Part shown: positions 1-10,640 of the stretch, piece by piece | How positions within the stretch are numbered: the stretch's first letter is position 1 | Layout: every line of letters starts with the position of its first letter | DNA from: Cladopsammia gracilis | Taxonomy: Eukaryota; Cnidaria; Anthozoa; Scleractinia; Dendrophylliidae | DNA: 64,000 bases | Direction: 5' to 3' | NCBI GenBank assembly: GCA_022457155.1 | Contig: JAJGOT010000217.1 | Location: 1,059,001-1,123,000 of the forward strand | The notes under the pieces: generated by a model | The model's input: the letters and a program-made list of their open reading frames with translations, nothing else | What the model was told of the DNA's origin: nothing | Database searches by the model: none | Translations under genes and position numbers: made by a program

Positions 1-130
1 TTAGTTGTCACTCAACCACTTAAAGCATTAACAACAGGAAAACAACGCGCGTCATTACTATGACAATTGCTAAAAAAAATTGGAAAAGCTTTGCAAAATT
101 TATATGAGAAGTTTAAAGCAACTTTCGCTT

Positions 131-415
131 AAGGATGGACCATTAGAAAAGTGATGGAAGGGGGGGGGGGGGGGGTGGGGGTGGGAACTTTGGGAGAGGC
201 AAGAAATTTTTTTGTCCACCTAAGGTGGAATTTTTTTTTTCACTCCATGGCTGGAATATTTTTTTTTAATAGTTTATTTTTTAATTGTCCTTGGGCAGAT
301 TTTTTTTGCGATAATGCGTGGAAATTTTTTTTCCTTAATAATTTACTGGGAATTTTTTTTTTTTGCTTTTGCCCCACCCCCCCCCCCCATCACTTTTCTA
401 ATGGTCCATCCCTTA
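131..415. mobile_element. MITE with 25-bp perfect terminal inverted repeats
   Basis: The ends at 133-157 and 388-412 are perfect inverted copies (GGATGGACCATTAGAAAAGT followed by GATGG). TTA flanks both sides (about 128-130 and 413-415), consistent with a 3-bp target duplication. The interior is poly-G/poly-C next to the ends and runs of T inside, with no credible protein. The open frame across it is a low-complexity artefact. Non-autonomous DNA transposon; superfamily not assigned. Confidence 0.8.
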
Positions 416-959
416 TAAGTATTGATCCGCATAAGAAGGAAAGGCAAACGGCAATGCACGATGGAATGTCAACTTTGTCATTGGTACAACTAGTGATCTC
501 ATTGGCCTAGACTTAATGACCGCTAAAAAGTTAAGGTTCAAGGTGCATTTTGTCTGATTTTTTAAAGGTTTCAAGTAATTTGAGACCGAATCGCACAACA
601 TGCAATTTTTAAAAGAAATTGTACGTATTTGGGGAAGTTCATCAAGAAGCAAAATTATTAGCTGTCTTCTGCTATTCTGATTTGCACGAACATTTCGTAA
701 AATGTATTTGATGCAAATGGATATTCTCTATTTTTATACTGAAATATAACTATGAACCATCAGCTCCTGCTCTATTCTTGAAATCAAAGATATTCTATGT
801 GAGAAAGAGCCGATGCCGCAGAGCAATGAAGTTTACTGTAGTTCTTATGTGGAGCATTACTTAACTCGCAAATAAAACTGGTTCAAATAGATAATCTCAC
901 AACGACCCCCATTACACTCAAGAGAACATCAGGCAAGTTAACATGTACTATTTTAATTA
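416..959. other. Stretch without recognisable feature
   Basis: AT-rich sequence with only short chance reading frames. I see no splice-bounded exon, RNA gene or repeat here. Confidence 0.5.
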
Positions 960-1256
960 AAGCACGAAAAAAGCAAGTGACACACTCAAACACCAACCCC
1001 GCGGTCTGGCCAGTACTTTGTGTGGAGCTGGCGCTTAAAGGGATGCTGTTTGCATCCGCCTTGGCAGTAAAGTGGCGGGGTCGATGATCTTATGTGAGAC
1101 CCTGCCTGGCTATGCCATGCTGATGAGTCCTAACCAGGACGAAACAGCTGTCCATGGCTGCCACTGCCAGGGTGATATGGCTTTGCGCATGCGTAAGGTA
1201 CTGGCCAGACCGCGGGTTGGTGTTTGAGTGTGTCACTTGCTTTTTTCGTGCTTTAC
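960..1256. mobile_element. Hammerhead-bearing repeat unit 1 with about 55-bp inverted termini
   Basis: The left end (960-1017) and right end (about 1198-1256) are near-perfect inverted copies, including the stretch CAAGTGACACACTCAAACAC. Between them lies a body that contains a complete hammerhead ribozyme at 1114-1158. Part of this body recurs at 1366-1563 and, more decayed, at 37545-37735, so it is a dispersed family. The design resembles the small hammerhead-bearing retroelements (retrozymes) reported in animals, but the long inverted ends are more MITE-like, so the class is left open. Confidence 0.75.
1114..1158 (+). ncRNA. Type I hammerhead self-cleaving ribozyme
   Basis: All core parts are present in order: stem I 5' strand GCCATG (1114-1119), CTGATGA (1120-1126), stem II GTCC/GGAC with loop TAACCA (1127-1140), GAAA (1141-1144), a minimal stem III CAGCTG (1145-1150), cleavage triplet GTC ending at 1152, and stem I 3' strand CATGGC (1153-1158). 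Stem I pairs perfectly and may extend outward after an internal loop through GGC/GCC and CCCTG/CAGGG (1100-1172). A very short stem III is typical of metazoan retrotransposon hammerheads, which often work as dimers. Cleavage is predicted after C1152. Confidence 0.85.
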
Positions 1257-1365
1257 TTAAAATTTACTGACACACCGATCGGCAAAAATGCTGATCCACC
1301 TCCCCATACGCATGCCGTGGGAGGATGGCTGTGCTGTCCCCAGCCAACAGCTACCACAGGTGTTG

Positions 1366-1575
1366 TGTGGAGCTGGCGCTTAAAGGGATGCTGTTTGCAT
1401 CTGTCTTCGCAGTGAAATGGCGGGGTCGATGCCATGCTGGTGAGTCCTAACCAGGACGAAACAGCTGTCCTTGGCTGCCACTGCCAGAATGATATGGCTG
1501 TGCGCATGCGTAAGGTACTGGTCAGACCGCAGGGTTGGTGTTTGAGTATGTTACTTGCTTTTTTTGTACTTTACC
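1366..1575 (+). repeat. Second tandem unit with decayed hammerhead
   Basis: The unit repeats the body of the preceding element, starting again at TGTGGAGCTGGCGCTTAAAG. It carries a 27-bp internal deletion relative to unit 1. Its hammerhead (1430-1474) has CTGGTGA in place of CTGATGA and one mismatch in stem I (CTTGGC), so it is probably inactive, although stem II, GAAA and the GTC site remain. The right end matches the inverted terminus of unit 1. Confidence 0.7.
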
Positions 1576-1700
1576 ATTTTAATTACATTTGCTGGTCTGG
1601 TCAATGTCTGGTCAAGACACGCCACATCGCGAGCGGGAAGTTACCCTTGTGTTATCCAATGTCGTTGTGAAAGGGTACCATGAGTGCTCATTTACTGTTG

Positions 1701-1892
1701 CAATAGGCCATTTGCACGATGGCGTCATTTGACTACAACTACAATAATTCATTTCGTTTTTCCTTTCTTATTTAAATTTTGTAATCCTAGTGCGGTTTAA
1801 ATAAAAATAGCCCTAATTTGCACTACAAAACAAAAAACTGAAGGATTCTGGTAGTTGTAGTCATATGACGTCATCGTGCAAATGGCCTATTG
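1701..1892. mobile_element. MITE with 42-bp terminal inverted repeats
   Basis: CAATAGGCCATTTGCACGAT at 1701 is mirrored by ATCGTGCAAATGGCCTATTG ending at 1892. The inverted match continues inward over about 42 bp with few differences. The central 110 bp is AT-rich and non-coding. Confidence 0.8.
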
Positions 1893-2204
1893 GTGACAAC
1901 TTCTCCTCAAGCAAGAAATCGTGGCAATGCTTTTAAGGTGACTGATGATCGCGGACAACTTGGTCACCTACTGAGGGATTTAGTCGCTCCGCTTTGGCGA
2001 CTTCAAATACCATTTGTTACGTTGCCGTCCATATAACGCGGATCTACTGTAGCATATTAATTTTATAGTTTTACTAATATGAATGATGGCGATCAGCACG
2101 TTGTTCCTGTTGTTTAATTTCATTTACAACTGTTCTGTTATCGAAATAAAATCATTTCATTGCTCATTTGAGCGTCATAACATGAATAAAATACAACACC
2201 GATG

Positions 2205-2355
2205 ACAATCGATGGCAATCGATAAAATCGATATCAATTAATCGATTTTATTGGAAATCGATGGTCAATCATATTATCACAAAAACATACGTCATCGATT
2301 GATCATCGATTTACAATACCAATCGATTAATTGGCATCGATTGATATCGATTTTA
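2205..2355. repeat. Cluster of ten ATCGAT palindromes
   Basis: ATCGAT occurs about ten times in 150 bp, with variable flanks and spacing. The cluster can form several alternative hairpins. TATCGATA-type sites bind DREF-like factors in insects, but nothing here ties the cluster to a promoter. Confidence 0.6.
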
Positions 2356-2928
2356 TTGATTTAACAGGCCGGGATTCACATTACGTCACCCAGTTGTCTC
2401 GTTTCGCACACTACATATTTATGTCATGCCAAGATTTTAATTTTTATCGTTTTGCTTTATTTGAACTTTTACAAAAAATGACTCCCGGTCCGCCATCCAC
2501 TAAGCATGAAAAGAACGTTCCATATTCACGAGTTGGCTCATACGAACATTCGATTTCAATTTTACTTTGGCTAGGCATCATCTTGGTTTGATGATATTTT
2601 TAAGCAAATTTTATTTATAGGATGCTTTGGTTAACCAAGTTTCATTAAATTTGCATACACACCCAAATTAAAGATGCCTAAATTTGCCAGTGCATTCACA
2701 CCCAAAGGCGAGAAATGAAAGAGGTGCCATCCCTTTTACAGTGGAACGTTGTGTTTAAGGAATGTTAAGGTGATGCTGGGTTTACCTCTGTGTAAAAACC
2801 TGTGACTTTTTTTCTTTGTTTTCTACCGCTTTGTTACCTTGCACTCTATATATTGTAACCTTTTGTTTTTTTTGTTCACGTCACTCGTGAGTTCGCTGGT
2901 TTTTTCATCGAGGACTATGAGCCGTGAA
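2356..2928. other. Stretch without recognisable feature
   Basis: AT-rich sequence with an unconvincing 86-codon open frame (2331-2591) that begins in the ATCGAT cluster. No domain or splice signals seen. Confidence 0.4.
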
Positions 2929-3130
2929 GTTACGTACAGGGGACGATTCGCAACGACGTTTTTTGGCGCAACAAAATTAACGACAGGTATGTTACACGAA
3001 ACAACTTGAGTAAAATTCGTGTTTTTGCGTTGCAAAGCTTCAAAAACTTCGCAACGCAAAAATTGCGAAGAAAATCGTCCGCGCATCCATGTTGCGCTAA
3101 AAATCGTCGTTGCGAATCGTCCCGTGTAAC
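2929..3130. mobile_element. MITE with about 45-bp inverted termini
   Basis: The left end (2929-2972) and right end (3091-3130) are inverted copies centred on GGACGATTCGCAACGACG. A second inner inverted pair around AAAATTCGTGTTTTTGCGTTGC / GCAACGCAAAAATT, shortened here to its shared core TTTTTGCGTTGC, gives the element an almost complete hairpin. Open frames inside it are by-products of the palindrome. Confidence 0.75.
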
Positions 3131-3348
3131 ATCACCTTTAATTAAGTTTCTTTGTTGGCCATTCCCCGTCTCATTCGCCATGTGGCGCTGACATGTATCG
3201 GTTGAGGTTGGATTGCCCTTTGGCCATGCGCCACAATTGTTTGTGGCGTGACCGTTGCGCAATGTTTTCTCGAAGCTATTTCTTGAATGATTAGCGACAT
3301 ATATGGGATAGGTGAAGTGTCACTGTCATTATGTTTTAGCTTTTATTA

Positions 3349-3420
3349 ACGGCGCGCTGACGAGGGCCAAAACAGCGCGAAACGGCAGTCTGCGACTGCT
3401 TTCAAGTTTTGAGCGCTGAT
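3349..3420 (+). ncRNA. Degenerate hammerhead-like sequence
   Basis: CTGACGA, a stem II region GGGCCAAAACAGCGC with one mismatch, and GAAAC occur in the correct order and spacing. They are followed by a stem III hairpin GCAGTC-TGC-GACTGC. The cleavage position reads TTTC and stem I does not pair next to the core, so it is at best a decayed hammerhead. Confidence 0.3.
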
Positions 3421-5220
3421 CTTGTCAGGTTTGACCGACCACAGTGTCATTTTGGGAATATGTGTTTTCACATTGTTTGATCGGTCCTTGCAGTGGTCTA
3501 TTTTTGCTTATCACTGTTTGTAATGATCCAATGTGGTGCAATAGATCGTTCACGGTATTGCAGTTTAAACGTTTCCTTGATAGGATTTTAATATATGATA
3601 ATGAAAAACTTTACACGAGGCTCTTAGATAAGACGTGGAAATTGCTTAGCTTAGAAGTGTTGCTTAGCGAGAAAATGTGTGTGAAGCCAACTTAACCTGT
3701 CATCGGTTTAGTCCAGGTATTTTGTGGTTGGACCTGCAACTAATTACAACAGAACCTTTCTTTTTTTTCTATCTCAGCTGAAATGCTCATGTGTAGGTAA
3801 TGGGGAATTAGCACTGCTGCAGTTTCACCGTACATGTCTACGTCCAGTAACCAAATACGCTCTAAATCGGAGATAAAGGAAAACCTTTCAAGTCACAAGA
3901 AAGCAAAGAGCAAATTTTATTGGCTTTCAAAAATAGTGCGATCGGCGGTCCATGATTCGGCGTGAACTTGCGTGGCTCTTGAATGAGAACTATATAAACG
4001 AATTAATTTATTCTTCCTTGTGTTCGGTAGGACGACGGAAACCTGACACAAGGTAGTTTTCTTTGAAAAGAATTCTTAGTTACTGGCGAAGACAAGTGAG
4101 GAAAAGAAGAATGAAACGCCGCGATAAAATCGCCTAAACAAAGTGTTTATCAAACTGGAAAATGTGGCAGCATTTCGATCTGCAGCGGTGAACGAAGAAA
4201 CTCTCAAACTTCAAAAAGGACACTGAAAATATCTCCTCGTCAAATACTGCAAGCTGTTTTTGGCTTTTTATTGTGCTTTAATTTTTTTTAGTGTGGACGA
4301 GTTTGAATTTCAATCGCACCTGACAAATTTTCAGCGTGAGCTGCGGCAAGAGCGTTTTCAGGGAATCCAAGGACAAACATTTCGCTGAGGAATCAAAGTA
4401 CACTTTTAGTGCAATTCAAGTTTGTTCTTATTAGAGTCACTGCCACAAACGATAACTCTGAACTTAAGTGTATATATAACTAAACAAGAAGTTGATCAAA
4501 CTAAGCTAGCGTATATGATACAGTTTACCGATGGAAGCCATTTCAAGTTGTTTGGCAGCTTTTAATTTTTCATACAGAAGTTTTCTTACGAAGAAAGGTA
4601 CACTTTTGTTGTCAATGCTGAATTTAATTGTTAGAGTTAAACGAATTTGCCGAGTTACTCGAGTACAAATTACAGCCTAAAAGCTAAATACCAAAACAAT
4701 AAGCATGTATTTATACTCGAGAAAATTGTCAATGCTTTTTGATTCGCGGCTAATCAGAAGAGATTTTTTGTAACCCGGCTGACATGTTAACCCATTTAGC
4801 TCCAAAGGATTTCTCTGGGTAATTTTTAAATAAAATGTAGAAAACAACTTTTGTAAGCGGATGCTAGGCCGATGCTGGGACTCTCAAATTTTGCGGGTCG
4901 TATCACACGGACCGGAAAATTGACCAATCATAGCGCGCGTACTAACTGAGAGATATAATAAACTTTATAATGACATTGAGGACAATGGCAATCATAAGTT
5001 ACACAGCCTCCTGTTACCACCTGTAAACTAATGCAAGTTAAATTTAAGAAAGAAACGGAAGTGTAATGCCACTTAAATTTTTAAGACCAATCGATTTAAG
5101 AACAGTTTTATAATTTGTAGTTCATTAAAAGCTTAATATTAATAACATGTTTATAAATTTTACACGCTGTTAGTTTTTTAAATATTTATTTATTCAAATT
5201 GTAAATCTTAGTTATAACTA
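3421..5220. other. Long stretch without recognisable gene
   Basis: About 1.8 kb of AT-rich sequence with short frames only. No conserved motif, exon with both splice sites, or clear repeat was found by eye. Confidence 0.4.
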
Positions 5221-5689
5221 GTTTTAAGTAACAATCCGTGTAACTTGAGTAGGCAATTCTCTATTGTTCCGATGCATTTCGCTTTCCCCACATAAGAATG
5301 TTTAGATTTTCGTACTGAGAATACGCCAACCTATGGACAACATGGTTTTGAAATAAAATTTATTGAAACTTTATTTTAAAGCGATGTTTCTTTTGTGTTA
5401 CAAGATTTCAGCCAATCGTGAGACTCCAAAACAATGGCCAAGCAAGACTTCTAATTTTCCATGTTCCCCACATAGAATTTTTGTTGCATTAAAAATCACA
5501 ATAGTTTTCACTAAAAGGGAATCAATTAGTAAACTAGAGATAAATAAATGCGCTGCCTGATGAAGTTATGGTAGATTTTCATGTTTTAGCCAATGAGGTG
5601 GACGGTTTCAACAATAGCACAATTCACACCTTTCTGCATTCCGTGCATTTGGGTTGCCTACTTCTTACACGGATTGTTACTTTTAAAAA
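5221..5689. mobile_element. MITE with about 36-bp imperfect inverted termini
   Basis: AAGTAACAATCCGTGTAA near 5226 is mirrored by TTACACGGATTGTTACTT near 5667. The match continues inward through AGTAGGCAA / TTGCCTACT. The interior is non-coding. Confidence 0.65.
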
Positions 5690-7470
5690 TGTAACTGCTA
5701 GCGTAATTTACCCTTGTGTCTGAAATGCTTTAAGTAATAATTTATATACAAGATTTATATACAAGATTTTATATACAAGATTTCATTATTTTTTTATAAT
5801 TAGCCTCAATCAACAGTCAATGTCCAAAAGACAAAAAAACTCAGTTTTTTTCTGCCGTGGGGTGTAGGCTTTGAAATCAGGAAGACATACTTCGATTGCT
5901 TTCACACTTCACTGCCTTTATGAAATGTGATCAAAGTTTTATGTGTCACTGGTTTCCAAGCGACAGCGGTTAATATAGTAACGTCAGCCAATTTGCCTTT
6001 TGTTCAGGCGGTGTGCGTCACGAGATTTGACCAATAGCAAGCCGTTGTTTAAACAATAGTCCTCGCGGCAAACAAGAAGCTATTTCAGCGCGTGGAGTTG
6101 AAAAAATCGTTCCTTTTCAGGGATTTCAGCGATGTTAATTGAAAATGTTTTCAGGCAGAATTAAAGAGAAATATCCCTTCTTCGTTATGGCTACGATTAA
6201 ATCTTACATTCGAGCACAATGACTGCCTTAGCTGGCCTCAAAGTAAACCTATTCGGTTCAATTGCCACATTATCGTAAACTGAACTTTCACACCTTTTCT
6301 TAGACTTCTCATTCCTTTACACGTTTGTTTTTCGTAAATAATTTGGGACATGCGGTTAATTTAGCCTTTCTTCTTTGAGAATTTCGGGGTCTACCCGGGT
6401 CTACCCCTTTTAGTTTTCTTGGTTGAAGCCGTTCAAAATTGATAAGTTCATCAACTCGCCTAGGTCTCCTGGTGAGTAACAATAATTTTCTGCGCCCACG
6501 CGGCGGTCACGCGCGTCCTTTATCATCTTCTCGTTTGGTCTTTTTTCGGCCTATTTTCCCTCAATTATAGTTGAAGGAAGAAAACATTCAAACCTTCATA
6601 GGTTTTGATGTTCAAAGTGACTTCTTTTGTCGGCGTTTGCAGTGCTTGTTCTGTACAATACGTGAAGCGGTCTTTGCGTGATTTAGGTCTAGTGGCGTTG
6701 ACCCGTGCATAAATTTGATCTTTCCGGTTGTCTTGTTTATTAACGGATTGTATGTTTCGATTCAAATCAGAATAGTGTGTCAGAGAAAAAGAAAAACCGG
6801 CCTTTACGAAGTAGTTTTGCGTTTGTAAACTTGTATATTTGATTACTTTACCAAAGAAAAGGCGCTAGATTTAAATTCAGGCTAAATAACGCAAACGTAG
6901 GAGATGCTCACTCCGTCGAGACGAAGGGAAAATGAGCCGCTACACAAATTGACCCATGGGGCATTGCAAGTCGTGACGCACACCGCCTGCCTTTTGTTTT
7001 AAACAATGCCATTTTTCTCAATTATTAAAATAATGAAACTTTCATATTTTGTAGTACTCATGCATCACTAGCTGCAGACGAAGTTTCAATAACAATTATA
7101 AGACGGTTTTCGAGTAGATCAAAAATCATTTTTAGGGCATGGCAGGCAAAACAGTGATAAAGTAAATAATTTGCCTAAAGCAACATATTTCCAAAATGCC
7201 CTAATACATATCATTTTGAAACTGCCATCCGTTAAAATAATGATCCTCCTTTACTTTGCAATCATTATGTTAACGGCTGGTTAATAATTTTATAAGCTTA
7301 GTTTATGCTAATGACATTTAGGCCACCCAACGCCCCCTTCCCCCCGATAATCAATTTAGTTTAGCCTGCAATAATGGTAAGGACGTTTCTGACTTGCCGG
7401 TCTAACTTCAATGGCTTCAACACATTCACATAATTATGTGATGCATGTATAGCGCAAGCCATAACTGAAA
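5690..7470. other. Intergenic stretch with one inverted pair
   Basis: No gene recognised. A short tandem TTTATATACAAGA occurs three times at 5743-5785. AGGCGGTGTGCGTCACGA at about 6006 recurs inverted at about 6971, which might be the ends of an old element of about 1 kb. Spurious frames only. Confidence 0.4.
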
Positions 7471-7585
7471 AAAAATCTAGAAACTTGAAAGCGGTCAGTA
7501 CTTCAATCTATGATTGTGAATATCATGGGAAAATCATATATTTTGAACTGCGGATAAACACGAGTGAAATTTGTGACCAAAATCA

Positions 7586-7656
7586 GGCTTGAACGGGATT
7601 CGAACCTATGACCTTGCGATACCGGTGCAATGCTCTATCCACTGAGCTATCAAGCC
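7586..7656 (-). repeat. tRNA-Thr-like SINE head, left of the palindrome
   Basis: Read on the minus strand this is a 71-nt cloverleaf: acceptor GGCTTGA/TCAAGCC pairs perfectly, box A is TAGCTCAGTGG and box B GGTTCGAATCC. The anticodon loop reads CCGGTAT, giving GGT (Thr), but position 33 is C rather than T and the anticodon stem has a mismatch. With the tail at about 7530-7585 shared with 22545-22650, it is better read as a SINE head than a working tRNA gene. Confidence 0.7.
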
Positions 7657-7689
7657 ACATGAACAGGAGTCAAATTGTTCCTGGAGTGT

Positions 7690-7920
7690 CGAAATGTTTT
7701 TGGAGTTCAGGATAATATTCGTACCATACGGTGTTTTACGGTTATTATCCGTACTTTAGGCGTCAAAGTAGTATATTAACCGTAAAATGTTGTTTTTTAA
7801 GAATATTAACCTACAAAGACGCCACTTACGATTATTATGCGTGTAAAATACGCATAATAACCTGAAAAAGTACGCATAATAACGGTATGTGGCGCGCTTT
7901 CAGGTTATTACTCGTATATG
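7690..7920. repeat. Terminal region of left arm with GGTTATTAT/ATAATAACC words
   Basis: Several inverted and direct copies of GGTTATTAT and ATAATAACC occur near GTAC/CGTA, for example at 7740-7760 and 7850-7915. The same words build the central minisatellite. The mirrored block is 22260-22465. These may be binding sites used by the element's mobilising protein, but that is inference. Confidence 0.6.
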
Positions 7921-8579
7921 TACCAAAGTTGGATCGAGAGAGATTGTCCCGAATGCGGCCGCCATTACAGGAAAGATTCTAGAGGGATGATATTAAGAAA
8001 CGGATGAGCATTTCTTTAAAAATAGTATTAATGTGAAGTCTATTCCTCTTAACCTTTCCATTGAGCAAGTTAACGACTGAATTTTTTTTCGAAACAACTA
8101 GCATTTTGAAAAAGTTATGCGGAGTCGCAGCGATGCGAAGCATCACAAGGCGATCGAGTGTCGACTTGAGGAACTGTTGTCGCTGTTGAAATCCGCTGTT
8201 GCACTATTAAAACTAATGTCCGCTTCCAATGATAAAATAAAACAAGCACCTGTATGTTTACTGATTTAAATGCCTACAAAATTAAGGAAGATCAACTTTA
8301 CACAACGAAATATAACTCCACGGCAATGACCAAATTCAGTTCCACGATTTACGGCCGGCGAAGGATTCAATTGAAAGTGGCCGGACGAATAAAACTCCAA
8401 GATTCGCGGTTCGTATTTCACCATGGAAAAAGGGAGATGTGTGCCGTCCCAGAAAGGCCGTTTTCTTTTGAAAGTTAATGTTTATTTGAAAGAAATAGCA
8501 GAGAAAAACAAACAAAAAGTTGGCAAAACTGCCAGTCAACATAGAGACGACTTAAATATTAAAATTTAAAGCATGTATC
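7921..8579. other. Left arm, unassigned segment
   Basis: It carries a 74-codon open frame (8254-8478), mirrored in the right arm (21705-21929) with two amino-acid differences. Its complement is also open, so coding is doubtful. No domain recognised. Confidence 0.4.
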
Positions 8580-8584
8580 AGTGT

Positions 8585-8760
8585 GCCGACCAGTGGTACA
8601 GTGGTAGTGTGCTCGGCTACTAAACCGGCACTTGATAGAGATCGCGAGTACGAATCCAGGTGACGCGATATTTAGTTTTCTTTTCCCTTGTTTTTTTTTT
8701 CTTTCTTTCTTTCTTTTCTTCTTCTTTTTTTTTCGAACCGCTTGTGGCTAAAAGTCGCGT
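8585..8760 (+). repeat. tRNA-like SINE in left arm
   Basis: It starts with a box A-like TGGTACAGTGGTAG and a box B-like GAGTACGAATCC about 85 nt apart in total. A pyrimidine-rich tail (TTTCTTTCTTTC) follows to about 8740. The right-arm copy has the more canonical box B GAGTTCGAATCC, so the left-arm box B is mutated. The length suggests a class II (Leu/Ser-size) ancestor. It lies inside the palindrome in both arms, so it was present before the arms were formed. Confidence 0.6.
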
Positions 8761-9003
8761 AATTTAAGCCAATTTCTTCTTCAGTTTTATTTTTATTTTG
8801 TTTAAATAGGCTAAAAACACAGTTGCTGAGCTGCGGCGAGGCAAGATATCACAGTTACGTTTTTTATACATTCGACCGAAATGCAGCCAAGTTTTTTTAT
8901 CAATAATTTATCGTTTCAAACACTGGAAACTGTATTAAGCAATAGGCCGCATTTTCTATGCGTTTACCGGTGCTATTAAAAACCGCTTGGGAGAACATTC
9001 GAG

Positions 9004-9487
9004 AAGCTTGTAAATCACGAGCCGTGCTTTTTCATCCAGCCTGGGTTTATAACGTCATTGAACTCATAGAACAATGTGGTCTATTGCTTTTTATGAAATA
9101 ACTATGGAAAACGTCTGTTGAAGAGAGCGCTTTGTTATAATTTTTGGCCGATCAAGATGCTTATTCTCCTCACCCCATTAATACATTCATCGAATGCTGC
9201 GGGAAAACCAATCAAAGCGGCTGAACTTGACTCGCTTGGAAAGCTTGTAAATCACCGGCCTCCCTTTTCTCGTGTTCTCCCAACATCCCGCGTGAGTTTA
9301 TAACGCCGGTAAACACATAGAAATGTGGTCTTTTGTGTTTACGAAATAACTAAAGAAAATGACTGCATGTTGAAGAGAGCACATTGTTGTAATTTTGTGT
9401 CGATCAAGATGCGTATTCTCCTTACTAAAATACATTTGCATCGGATGACACGGAAAACCAATCAAAGCGGCTGAACTTGACTCGCTG
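9004..9487. repeat. Two tandem units of about 240-250 bp, left arm
   Basis: AAGCTTGTAAATCAC recurs at 9004 and 9241, and GAAAACCAATCAAAGCGG recurs 250 bp apart (9203 and 9453). The whole unit is diverged but collinear. Mirrored in the right arm at about 20700-21185, where one unit has a 10-bp duplication absent from the left arm. Confidence 0.7.
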
Positions 9488-9906
9488 CCACAGAGAAGTG
9501 AGAAAACACTCACAGGTTCAATGAAAGCGACGAAAAGTTTTAGCGCTTTGAAATTCACCAGCTGAAATTTATCAGCTGAAAGAAGAAATGTATTCAATGA
9601 TCCAAAAGTACTTTGAAAGGGAAATCCAAAAAATTGTGTCCGGAATCTGCCGCCGCAAAAGTGAATATGCGAGGAAACTTTAGAAGCCTACAAACTTTGT
9701 TTTGGATTCAAAGATTGCCTTCTTGTCAGCATTTTTTCAATTGGAATAAAGGTTAGTTACAGAAACGCAGCTTCTAAATCTCTTTTCGACTTTATGTACT
9801 TACTTTGAAGCCTACTGTGATGCCCGTACTTTTTCACATTTTCAGTGATGAATGAAAACAAAGAACATTGTTTTTTTTATAACCTGACAAATTGTTGGAT
9901 CGTTTC

Positions 9907-10098
9907 ATGCAAATTTTCATTGTCTGCTTGCTGACCATCCCAGTGCTTGGACATAATCAGAATTTAAACTGTATCTGCTGCAACTACAGAAATTTTGCTC
10001 TCCAAAACAAAACACGACAGCGTAAAAGGAATCGGCGTAGTTCTCCTAAAAAACAAAGCGATAGTTTTCAATTCCACTGTGAAAATCAGACTTATTGA
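9907..10098 (+). CDS. Small ORF with signal-peptide-like start, left arm
   Basis: The first ATG gives 63 codons. Residues 2-14 are strongly hydrophobic and end in VLG, like a signal peptide. A CICC cluster follows, then a basic stretch rich in K and R around residues 34-48, and one further cysteine. The right-arm copy (20089-20281, minus strand) encodes the same protein with no amino-acid difference over its length, while other arm segments differ. No family is recognised and no promoter or intron is evident. It may be chance, since the arms are similar throughout. Confidence 0.25.
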   Translation: MQIFIVCLLTIPVLGHNQNLNCICCNYRNFALQNKTRQRKRNRRSSPKKQSDSFQFHCENQTY

Positions 10099-10387
10099 TA
10101 AGCTTATGTTATCTTAGAATTTGTAGGCACATTTATAACATTCAGTTGAAAGGACACACCTTAATCCTTCAGTGGACTCAGTTTAATTATGAAATACGAG
10201 ATCGTCGATTCGATAAATTTGTATTGTATAAAACAACTACTATGCAGTTGTTCGCGGCATTTTCGCATGGTCTTTTCCAGAGGAAGGGTAAAGCATACAC
10301 AACAATTCATGACAAATTATTTCTTTTTTGTGTTTAGCATTTAAATTATTTGCAAATTAGTTGGAGATTTTAAAGGCAAGGTACGTT

Positions 10388-10640
10388 TGATCACATTCGT
10401 ATTCGTACAACAGGTCCGGATGAAAGGTACGCTTAATAATCGTTTTACGCGCCTGCCGTTTAATTTTGTTCACTTTGAGTTCTGTTCATCCGTAGAACAG
10501 GTGTGATGCATGGTACGGTTAATAACCATATAATGCATTTTTCCGTTATTTTGATCACGTTCAGTTCTGTGCATTCGCATGACAGGTCTGATGGAAAAAT
10601 ACGGTTAATAATCGTCAGTTGAATCGCATCTTGCATGTGT
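10388..10640. repeat. Three units of about 83 bp, left arm
   Basis: Units begin near 10389, 10472 and 10554 with GATCAC or CACTTTG, run through GTTCTGTNCATTCG-like and ACAGGTCTGATGG-like words, and each contain a TTAATAATCG/TTAATAACC word. Mirrored at about 19560-19800. Confidence 0.65.

Noticed and set aside
151..510. 119-codon frame rich in phenylalanine
   Set aside because: Built from T-runs inside a MITE with clear inverted ends.
7586..7656. Functional tRNA-Thr gene
   Set aside because: C at position 33, a mismatch in the anticodon stem and a second degraded copy with the same tail point to a SINE head.
9118..9597. 61-99-codon frames in the 250-bp arm repeats
   Set aside because: Differ between repeat units and arms, no domain, both strands open.
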